From positions 124,001 through 188,000 of the forward strand of contig NZ_QKWH01000001.1 in NCBI RefSeq assembly GCF_003244315.1: 64,000 nt of DNA, in the 5' to 3' direction. The translations under genes and the position numbers were made by a program. The notes under the pieces were generated by a model. It made no database searches. It was not told the DNA's origin and saw nothing but the letters and a program-made list of their open reading frames with translations. Position 1 is the stretch's first letter. Every line of letters begins with the position of its first letter. Shown here in pieces: positions 56,887 through 64,000 of this stretch. This stretch comes from Xylanimonas oleitrophica. Its GTDB lineage: Bacteria > Actinomycetota > Actinomycetes > Actinomycetales > Cellulomonadaceae.

Positions 56887-59800
56887 ATGACCCCGACCGC
56901 CGCACCACGCCTCGTGCTGCCCGCGCACGCCGCGGCGGCGGACGTCGTGCTCGACCCGTCGCAGCGTGCGGCGGTGGAGACGGCGGCGTCCGCCCCCGCC
57001 ACGCTCGTGGTGGGCGCGCCGGGCACCGGCCGCACGACCGTCGCGGCCACCGTCGCCGTCGAGGCGGTCACGACCTGGGGCCTGGAGCCCGCTCGCGTGC
57101 TCGTGCTGGCGGCGTCGCGCCGCTCGGCGGCCCGGCTGCGGGACCAGGTCGCGGCGGCGTCGGGCCGTACGCTCGGCGCGCCGATGGTGCGTACGGCGGC
57201 CTCGGCCGCGTTCGCGGTGCTCCGTACGCGGGCGGGCGCTCTCGGGGAGGCGGTGCCCACCCTGGTGTCGGGCCCGGAGCAGGACCTCGTGCTCGCCGAG
57301 CTCCTGGCGGGCCACCTCGAGGGGGAGGGCGCGCCCCTGGTGCTGCCGCCCGGCCTCCCGGAGGACGCCCTCGGCCTGCGCGGCCTGCGCCAGGAGCTGC
57401 GCGACCTGCTGATGCGCGCGGCCGAGCGCGGCGTCGGCCCGGTGGAGCTCGACGCGCTGGGGCGCCGGCACGACCGTCCCGAGTGGGTCATGGCCGCGCA
57501 GCTCTACGAGGAGTACCTGGACGTCACGGCGCTGCGGCTCGGAACGCCCGACGCGGGAGCCCGCTACGACCCGGCGGTCGTGGTCGACGAGGCGGCCCAG
57601 ACGCTGGCCGCGTGGGAGGCGGAGGTGCCCGGCGTCCCCAGGCCGGAGTGGGACCTCGTCGTCGTGGACGACTACCAGGAGGCGACGGTCGCCACGGCCC
57701 GCCTGCTGCACGTGCTGCACGACGCGGGGGCCCGGCTCGTGCTCCTCGCCGACCCCGACTCGGCCGTCCAGGGATTCCGCGGGGCGACGCCGGGGCTCGT
57801 GGGCCGTGCGGCGGCGCCGCCGCGCCCGTCTGGCCCCGCGGAGGCCGGGGTGCCCGCCGCGCTGGGGGCGTTCGGCGCCGACGTCGTCGTGCTGGGCACC
57901 GTGTGGCGGCAGCACGCCGCGCTGCGCCAGGTCACGCGCGAGGTGACCTCCCGGATCCCCACCGTCGGCGCGCCGTTCCAGCGCGGGGCGGAGGCCGGGG
58001 CCGCGGAGCCCGAGGCGTCGGCGGGCGGGCCGCCGGCAGGAGTCGCCGTGGCCGTCCTGTCCGGAGCGGCGCAGGAGGCGGCGTACGTGGCCCGCGAGCT
58101 GCGCGTGGAGCACCTGCTGCACGGCACGCCGTGGGAGCGCATGGCGGTCGTCGCACGCAGCGGAGACCGGCTCGCGTCGCTGCGCCGCGACCTCGTGGCG
58201 GCCTCGGTGCCCGTCGCGCTCCTGGGCTCGGACGTGCCGCTGCGCGAGGAGCCCGCCGTCGCACCGCTGCTCGCGGCGCTGCGCGTGTGCGCCGCCGCGC
58301 CGCCCGGCAGCCTCGACGCGTTGCTCCACGAGCTGACGGCGGGATCCCCGGGGGATACCGATGACGCCGATGGCCCGCAGGCGCCGGACGCTACCGACGA
58401 CGCGAGGGAGGCGCGCTCCTCGGAGGACGAGCGGCGTTCTCCGGGGGGCGAGCCCCCGGCGAGCCCCGAGCCGTACCCGCTGCTCGACCCGGACACGGCC
58501 GCGGCCCTGCTCACCTCCCCGGTGGGCGGTCTCGACGCCGTCGGGCTGCGTCGCCTGCGCCGCGCGCTGCGGGCCGAGGAGCTCGCGAGCGGCGGGGGGC
58601 GCTCCTCCGACGCCCTGCTGGTCGAGGTGCTCGGCGACCCCGCGCGGGCCGCGACGCTGCCGTCCGCCGTGCGACGAGGGCCCGTGGCGGTCGCGCGGGT
58701 GCTGGCCGCGGGGCGCGCGGCGTCGACCGAGCCTGGCGCCACGGCACAGACGGTGCTGTGGGCCGTGTGGGCGGCGACCGGCCTGGCCGATCGGTGGCGT
58801 GACGCGGCGCTCGCGGGCGGCCCGGCGGGTGTCCGGGCCGATCGTGACCTCGATGCCGTGCTGGCGCTGTTCCGTGCGGCCGAGACGTACGTCGACAGGA
58901 TGCCGGGTGCGCCGGTCGCAGCGTTCGTCGACTACCTCTCGTCGCAGGACCTGCCTTCCGACTCCCTGGCCGCCGCGGCGTCGGGCGCGCACGCGGTCGA
59001 GGCGCTGACCCCCGCCGGCGCGGCCGGCCGGGAGTGGGACTTCGTGGTGGTCGCCGGCGTGCAGGACGGCGTGTGGCCGGACCTGCGCCTGCGGGACTCG
59101 CTGCTGGGCTCCCAGGCCCTGGTGGAGCTGCTGTCCGGACGGTCCGAGGACGCGCACGGTCTGGGACCGGAGGCCCGCAAGCAGGTGCTGGCCGACGAGC
59201 TGCGCGCGTTCGCCGTGGCGACGTCACGCGCACGGCGGCGGCTGCTCGTCACCGCGGTCGAGGACGCGGAAGAGGCGCCGAGCGTCTTCTGCGACCTCGT
59301 GGTGCCCCCGGGAGAGGACGGCGGCGCGGACGGCCGCGACCCGCGACGGGTCGAGGTCGGTGCCCCGCTCGACCTGCGCGGCGTCGTGGCCACGGCGCGT
59401 GCCGAGCTCGTGCGCGCCGTGGCCGGCGGGCCGGGCGGGCTGAGCGCGCCGGGTGCCGGCGCGACGCCGGGCGGGACGCTCCCCGCCGGGCCGGCGGGAG
59501 CGCGGGACGGCGGCCCGACCGCCGTCGCCGCGGTGCTGCTGGCCGACCTCGCCGCGGCGGGCGTCCCGGAGGCGGACCCGCGCACCTGGTACGGGGTCGC
59601 CGGGGCGTCGAGCCAGGAGCCGCTGTGGGGAGAGGACGACACGGTGCCGGTCTCGCCGTCCAAGGTCGAGACGGTGACCACCTGCGCGCTGCGGTGGGCG
59701 TTCGAGTCCGCGGGCGGCACCGCGGCGGAGGACACGAGCCAGACGCTCGGGACGCTCGTGCACGCCATCGCCGAGGATCTCCCGGTGGCCTCGCTCCACG

Positions 59801-60390
59801 AGCTGCGCGCCGAGCTCGACCGCCGGTGGCCACAGCTCGCGCTGCCCGACGGATGGCCTGCCCGGCAGCTGCGGCAGCGGGCCGAGCGCATGGTGGAGCG
59901 GCTGGCGCAGTACACCGCGGAGACGGGCCGCCCGGTCGCCGTCGAGGCGGAGCTCGACCTCGAGGTGGGGCGGGCCCGCCTGCGCGGCAAGATCGACCGG
60001 GTCGAGGACGCCGGTGACGGATCGGTGGTGGTGGCCGACCTCAAGACGGGGCGCAGCGCACCGAGCAAGGAGAAGGTCGCCGAGCACGCCCAGCTCGGCG
60101 CGTACCAGCTCGCCGTCGAGGGCGGGGCGCTGGACCTTCCTGAAGGGACGCGCAGCGCGGGCGCCCGGCTCGTGTTCGTGGGGACCCCCACCGTGGGCCC
60201 TACGGTCAGGACGCAGGCCGCCCTGTCGCCAGCGCCCGACGGGTCGAGCTGGGCCAGCGCGCTGGTCGAGGGTGCCGCGGACGCGATGGCGGCCGCCCGG
60301 TTCGACGCCCACCCCAACGACCTGTGCCCCATGTGCCCGGTGCGCCGGTCGTGCCCGCTGCAGCCCGAGGGAAGGAACGTGATCCCGTGA
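56887..60390 (+). CDS. adnA: AdnA subunit of AdnAB helicase-nuclease
   Basis: 1167 aa UvrD-like motor fused to a RecB-like nuclease, one subunit of the actinobacterial double-strand-break resection complex. Walker A reads GAPGTGRTT (about residues 41-49) with Arg in place of Lys, and motif II is DDYQE in place of DEYQD. The C-terminus has the nuclease core VVADLKTG and AQLGAYQLAVE, plus Cys residues in VTTCALRW and LCPMCPVRRSCPLQ placed as for a Fe-S cluster. ATG 56887 follows TCGGAT plus 6 nt; GTG 56881 is the alternative. adnB starts 68 bp after the stop. Confidence 0.9.
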   Translation: MTPTAAPRLVLPAHAAAADVVLDPSQRAAVETAASAPATLVVGAPGTGRTTVAATVAVEAVTTWGLEPARVLVLAASRRSAARLRDQVAAASGRTLGAPMVRTAASAAFAVLRTRAGALGEAVPTLVSGPEQDLVLAELLAGHLEGEGAPLVLPPGLPEDALGLRGLRQELRDLLMRAAERGVGPVELDALGRRHDRPEWVMAAQLYEEYLDVTALRLGTPDAGARYDPAVVVDEAAQTLAAWEAEVPGVPRPEWDLVVVDDYQEATVATARLLHVLHDAGARLVLLADPDSAVQGFRGATPGLVGRAAAPPRPSGPAEAGVPAALGAFGADVVVLGTVWRQHAALRQVTREVTSRIPTVGAPFQRGAEAGAAEPEASAGGPPAGVAVAVLSGAAQEAAYVARELRVEHLLHGTPWERMAVVARSGDRLASLRRDLVAASVPVALLGSDVPLREEPAVAPLLAALRVCAAAPPGSLDALLHELTAGSPGDTDDADGPQAPDATDDAREARSSEDERRSPGGEPPASPEPYPLLDPDTAAALLTSPVGGLDAVGLRRLRRALRAEELASGGGRSSDALLVEVLGDPARAATLPSAVRRGPVAVARVLAAGRAASTEPGATAQTVLWAVWAATGLADRWRDAALAGGPAGVRADRDLDAVLALFRAAETYVDRMPGAPVAAFVDYLSSQDLPSDSLAAAASGAHAVEALTPAGAAGREWDFVVVAGVQDGVWPDLRLRDSLLGSQALVELLSGRSEDAHGLGPEARKQVLADELRAFAVATSRARRRLLVTAVEDAEEAPSVFCDLVVPPGEDGGADGRDPRRVEVGAPLDLRGVVATARAELVRAVAGGPGGLSAPGAGATPGGTLPAGPAGARDGGPTAVAAVLLADLAAAGVPEADPRTWYGVAGASSQEPLWGEDDTVPVSPSKVETVTTCALRWAFESAGGTAAEDTSQTLGTLVHAIAEDLPVASLHELRAELDRRWPQLALPDGWPARQLRQRAERMVERLAQYTAETGRPVAVEAELDLEVGRARLRGKIDRVEDAGDGSVVVADLKTGRSAPSKEKVAEHAQLGAYQLAVEGGALDLPEGTRSAGARLVFVGTPTVGPTVRTQAALSPAPDGSSWASALVEGAADAMAAARFDAHPNDLCPMCPVRRSCPLQPEGRNVIP

Positions 60391-60457
60391 GCGAGCGAGC
60401 CGGACAGCACGGTGCGCGTGGTTCGTCGTGCGCACCCGGAGCGGAGCGAGGACGAGC

Positions 60458-63400
60458 ATGAGCAGCGAGGAGGAACAGCTCTGGCTGGACCTGGGCGCTG
60501 TCGCCGCCGGGTCCGAGCCCGTCTCCGCGCAGGGCGGGGCGCGGCTGGACGACTGGTCGGCGCTGGACGGCGGACCCGGTGGCGCGGGCACCGGTGGCAG
60601 CCTGCCGGAGGACGCCGAGGGTGCCAGGCTCTCGGCGCGGGAGATCGCCCGCCTCGTCGGCCGGCCGGAACCGACCGACGAGCAGGTCGCGGTGATCGAG
60701 GCGCCGCTGGAGCCGACGCTCGTGGTGGCGGGCGCCGGGTCGGGCAAGACGGAGACCATGGCTGCCCGTGTCGTGTGGCTGATCGCCAACGGACTCGTGG
60801 AGCCGGAGCAGGTGCTGGGCCTGACGTTCACGCGCAAGGCCGCCGGTGAGCTGCAGGTGCGGGTGACCTCGCGCCTGGCCCAGCTGGCGCGGGCCCGGGG
60901 CCGTGCCGGCGGCGCCGCCGACGCGACGATCGACCTGCTGGCCCGCCCCACGGTGGCCACGTACAACGCGTACGCTGCCTCCCTGGTGACGGACCACGGG
61001 CTGCGGCTCGGTGTCGAGCCGGGGTCGCGCCTGCTCGGCGAGGCCAACCAGTGGCAGCTGGCGGCGCAGCTCGTCGAGTCGTGGGACGAGGACCTGGGCA
61101 CCGACCGTGCCGTCTCTGGCGTGATCGGTGCGGTGATCGGGCTCTCGGGCGAGCTGGGCGAGCACCTGGTGGGGGTGGACGAGGCCCGCCAGGCGCTCGA
61201 CACGATGCTCGAGCGGCTGGAGGCGCTGCCGCTGGGGCCTCGGCAGCGCAAGCGCACCGGTGACGTCGAGAAGCTGGTCGCCGCGGTGGCCGAGCGCCGC
61301 CGGCTCCTGGATCTCGTCGCCGAGTACCGGCGCCGCAAGCGCACCGCCGACGCACTGGACTTCGGCGACCAGATCGCGTTCGCCGCCGAGCTGGCGCGGA
61401 CCGTGCCGCAGGTCGGGGCCATCGAGCGCTCCCGGTTCCGCGTGGTGCTGCTCGACGAGTACCAGGACACCTCCTACGCGCAGGTGGAGCTGCTGGCCGG
61501 GCTGTTCGGCGGCGGGCACGCGGTCACCGCGGTGGGCGACCCGCACCAGTCGATCTACGGCTGGCGCGGAGCCTCGGCGTCGGGCCTGGCCCGCTTCCCC
61601 GAGCGGTTCCGGCGGGCCGACGGCGTCCCGGCGGGGGTGCGCTACCTGTCGACGTCGTGGCGCAACGACGCCGCGGTGCTCGCCGCCGCGAACGTGGCCT
61701 CGGCGCCCCTGCGGGGGGCGACCGACGTCGGTGGCACGGCCCGTGTCGAGGTGCCGCCGCTGGACCTGCGCCCCGGGGCGGGCACGGGGGTGGTGGCCGC
61801 GCAGGTGGCCAGCACGCTCGAGGAGGAGGCCGAGGTCGTGGCCGAGTGGGTGGCGGCACGGTGGCGCCCGGGCAGCCACCCGGGCGGCCGCACCACGGCG
61901 GCCGTGCTGTGCCGCGCCCGTTCCCAGTTCCCGGCGGTCGAGGTGGCGCTGCGCAAGCGTGGCCTGCCTGTCGAGGTGGTCGGCCTGGGCGGTCTGCTCT
62001 CCACGCCCGAGGTGGTCGACGTCGTCGCGCTGCTGGAGGCGGTGCACGACCCGTCCCGCGGCGACTCCCTGCTGCGCCTGCTGACCGGGCCGCGCGTCAA
62101 CCTGGGCGCCGCGGACCTGCACGCTCTCGGGTCCTGGGCCCACGACCTCGCCCGCGCGGACGACCCCCGGCGGGCGGCTGCCGGCGCGGCCCGGACCGGG
62201 GACGACGCGGAGGCCGAGGGGCGCCCGGTCGACGCCGACGAGGATCCCGCGGTGGTGGAGGGCGACGTCGTCGACCACCGCTCGCTGGTGGACGCCCTCG
62301 ACGACCTGCCCGCCCCCGGGCGTCCCGCCCGCGACGGGCGGGTGCTGAGCGCCGAGGCGCACGCGCGCCTGACGGCGCTGGGCCGGGTGCTGCGCGGGCT
62401 GCGCGGCCTGACCTACCTCTCGTTGCCCGAGCTCGTCGTGCAGGCGGAGCGAGCGCTCGGCCTGGACGTCGAGGTGGCCACCGCGGAGGCGGTCGCAGCA
62501 CTGACCCAGCACGCCGAGGGCGTGAGCCGGCGCGGCCGGGAGCACCTCGACGCGTTCCGCGACGTGGCGGCGACGTTCGCGCAGTCCGCGGACATCGCCA
62601 CTCTGGGCGCGTTCCTCGCCTGGCTGGGCGTGGCGCAGAACCAGGAGCGCGGTCTGGACATGCCGGTGCGAGAACCCGACCCGGACGCCGTGCAGGTCAT
62701 CACCGCCCATGCCGCCAAGGGGCTGGAGTGGGACGTCGTGGCCGTGCCCGGGATGGTCGACGGGGTCTTCCCCACCATCGCGGAGTCCTCGAACGGGCAG
62801 CGGACCGACAGCGGCTGGCTCACCGAGGCCGGTTCGCTGCCGTACCCGCTGCGCGGTGACGCCGACGACCTGCCCGCCTTCCGCTGGGAGGCGGCAGCCG
62901 ACACCAAGGACCTGGTGACGCTCCGCGACGAGTTCCGTGCGGCGTGCGGGGAGCATGCCCTGTCGGAGGAGCGGCGCCTGGCCTACGTGGCCTTCACCCG
63001 GGCCCGGCGCGAGCTGCTGCTCACCGCCCACTGGTGGGGCACGGGCAGCAAGCCGCGCAGGGTCTCGCCGTTCCTCACCGAGCTCGCCGAGGCCGGTCTG
63101 GTGAGCGCCGACGGCTGGGCCGCGGCGCCCGAGCCGGACACCACCAACCCGCGGGACGACGTCGAGCAGGTCGCCACCTGGCCCGCGGCCGACGACGTCG
63201 AGACCGCCACGCCCCGCCAGGTGCTGCGCGCGACCGCCGGCCTGGTGGAGGCCGCCGCCCACGCCCGCCCCGACGTCCCCGCCGGGGAGCTGACCGCTCC
63301 CGCCGACGTGCTGCACGACGGGGCGGGCCACGACGTCGTCGAGCTCGCCCGCATGCTGCTGGCCGAGCGTGACGAGCGCACCGGCGGCGAGGTCGAGATG

Positions 63401-64000
63401 CCCGCCCACGTCTCGGCGTCGGGCCTCGTGCGGCTCGCGACGGACCGCGACGCGTTCGCCCTCCAGCTCCGCAGGCCCGTGCCCTCGCAGCCCACGGTCC
63501 ACGCCCGGCGAGGCACCCGGTTCCACGAGTGGGTGGAACGGTGGTTCACGTCCTCCTCGCTCGTCGACGTCGAGGACCTGCCCGGCGCGGACGACGGCGA
63601 CCTGCCCGACGACGCCGACCTCGACGCCCTCCAGGAGCGTTTCATGGCGAGCGAGTGGGCTGGGCGCACCCCGGTGGCCGTCGAGCAGGACGTCGAGACG
63701 CCCCTCGCCGGTGTCATGACGCGTTCCCGCATGGACGCCGTCTTCACCGACCCCGAGCGTGGACCCGACGCCGTGGTGGTCGTGGACTGGAAGACCGGCC
63801 GTCCGCCCACCGACGCGACCGCCCGTGCGGCGCGCGAGGTGCAGCTCGCCGTGTACCGGCTGGCATGGTCGCGCTGGAGCGGGCTGCCCCTCGAGAAGGT
63901 CTCGGCCGCGTTCTGCTACGTGGCGACCGGCGAGACCGTGCGGCCCGAACGGCTGCTGGCCGAGGAGGAGCTGGAGGCCCTGATCCGCGGCGAGCGTGCA
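60458..64000 (+). CDS. adnB: AdnB subunit of AdnAB helicase-nuclease, 3' end outside window
   Basis: 1181 codons are visible with no stop, so the end lies outside. Unlike AdnA, the motor motifs are complete: VVAGAGSGKTETMAARV (Walker A), LTFTRKAAGEL, LLDEYQDTSYAQ, GDPHQSIYGWRGA, VQVITAHAAKGLEWDVVAV and YVAFTRARRELLL. The nuclease domain shows GTRFHEWVERWF, VVVDWKTGRPP and REVQLAVYRLAW. This is the lead motor in mycobacterial AdnAB, consistent with intact motifs. ATG 60458 follows GGAGCGAG; GTG 60428 is in frame as an alternative. Confidence 0.93.
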   Translation, partial: MSSEEEQLWLDLGAVAAGSEPVSAQGGARLDDWSALDGGPGGAGTGGSLPEDAEGARLSAREIARLVGRPEPTDEQVAVIEAPLEPTLVVAGAGSGKTETMAARVVWLIANGLVEPEQVLGLTFTRKAAGELQVRVTSRLAQLARARGRAGGAADATIDLLARPTVATYNAYAASLVTDHGLRLGVEPGSRLLGEANQWQLAAQLVESWDEDLGTDRAVSGVIGAVIGLSGELGEHLVGVDEARQALDTMLERLEALPLGPRQRKRTGDVEKLVAAVAERRRLLDLVAEYRRRKRTADALDFGDQIAFAAELARTVPQVGAIERSRFRVVLLDEYQDTSYAQVELLAGLFGGGHAVTAVGDPHQSIYGWRGASASGLARFPERFRRADGVPAGVRYLSTSWRNDAAVLAAANVASAPLRGATDVGGTARVEVPPLDLRPGAGTGVVAAQVASTLEEEAEVVAEWVAARWRPGSHPGGRTTAAVLCRARSQFPAVEVALRKRGLPVEVVGLGGLLSTPEVVDVVALLEAVHDPSRGDSLLRLLTGPRVNLGAADLHALGSWAHDLARADDPRRAAAGAARTGDDAEAEGRPVDADEDPAVVEGDVVDHRSLVDALDDLPAPGRPARDGRVLSAEAHARLTALGRVLRGLRGLTYLSLPELVVQAERALGLDVEVATAEAVAALTQHAEGVSRRGREHLDAFRDVAATFAQSADIATLGAFLAWLGVAQNQERGLDMPVREPDPDAVQVITAHAAKGLEWDVVAVPGMVDGVFPTIAESSNGQRTDSGWLTEAGSLPYPLRGDADDLPAFRWEAAADTKDLVTLRDEFRAACGEHALSEERRLAYVAFTRARRELLLTAHWWGTGSKPRRVSPFLTELAEAGLVSADGWAAAPEPDTTNPRDDVEQVATWPAADDVETATPRQVLRATAGLVEAAAHARPDVPAGELTAPADVLHDGAGHDVVELARMLLAERDERTGGEVEMPAHVSASGLVRLATDRDAFALQLRRPVPSQPTVHARRGTRFHEWVERWFTSSSLVDVEDLPGADDGDLPDDADLDALQERFMASEWAGRTPVAVEQDVETPLAGVMTRSRMDAVFTDPERGPDAVVVVDWKTGRPPTDATARAAREVQLAVYRLAWSRWSGLPLEKVSAAFCYVATGETVRPERLLAEEELEALIRGERA

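Overview
The window is a chromosomal segment of a high-GC (roughly 72-75%) actinobacterium. Gene content, GC-ending codons, GTG starts and gene order suggest Micrococcales, probably Cellulomonadaceae or Promicromonosporaceae; this is inference, since no rRNA is present. Coding density is high. I see no tRNA, rRNA, IS element, prophage or CRISPR array.

Layout. 1-1953: small membrane proteins and a possible small minus-strand gene. 2025-6663: S9 peptidase and PcrA helicase. 6675-7525: a Clp-N-domain protein and a small HTH protein behind a promoter covered by two identical-arm operators. 7671-13745: sucCD, perM-like, purN, ZTP riboswitch and purH. 13866-17914: ferredoxin-reductase-like flavoprotein, DUF3017, aquaporin, mdh. 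18000-24033: fused ABC exporter, DUF4190 protein, purU, GNAT. 24240-30354: chvE-mmsA-mmsB sugar importer, a ROK regulator and an orphan sugar-ABC ATPase. 30365-34277: a second ZTP riboswitch, glyA, folD, VOC protein, exonuclease III. 34386-38882: MacAB-like three-gene operon and galK. 38993-44566: a choline-to-betaine operon (betT-betB-betA) preceded by tandem operator-like repeats. 44563-47611: MgtE_N/CBS protein, DUF1003 protein, Mrp. 47741-53578: stress protein, PepP-type peptidase, hydrolase, PHP phosphoesterase, MarC, small proteins. 53672-64000: DEAD-box helicase, MiaE-like protein, DUF3107 and adnA-adnB, the last running off the window.

How the genes connect. The TCA genes sucCD and mdh flank purine and one-carbon genes (purN, purH, purU, glyA, folD). 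purH and glyA each carry a ZTP (pfl) aptamer, so both steps that draw on 10-formyl-THF supply or use can sense Z-nucleotides. Sugar uptake (ChvE-MmsA-MmsB) sits beside a ROK regulator and galK. The bet operon makes glycine betaine for osmoprotection. PcrA, ExoIII and AdnAB are DNA-repair enzymes.

Many genes begin with a -10-like hexamer (often TANNNT) followed by 6-7 nt and then ATG or GTG, the architecture of leaderless mRNAs; I used it to choose starts. Intergenic gaps often hold perfect GC-rich hairpins with stems of 15-29 bp that look like terminators. The points most worth testing are the self-operated HTH/Clp-N module, the tandem repeat upstream of betT, the orphan ROK-linked ATPase, the one-sided degeneracy of the fused ABC exporter, the Lys-to-Arg Walker A change in AdnA, and the 29-bp palindrome at 33357-33417.
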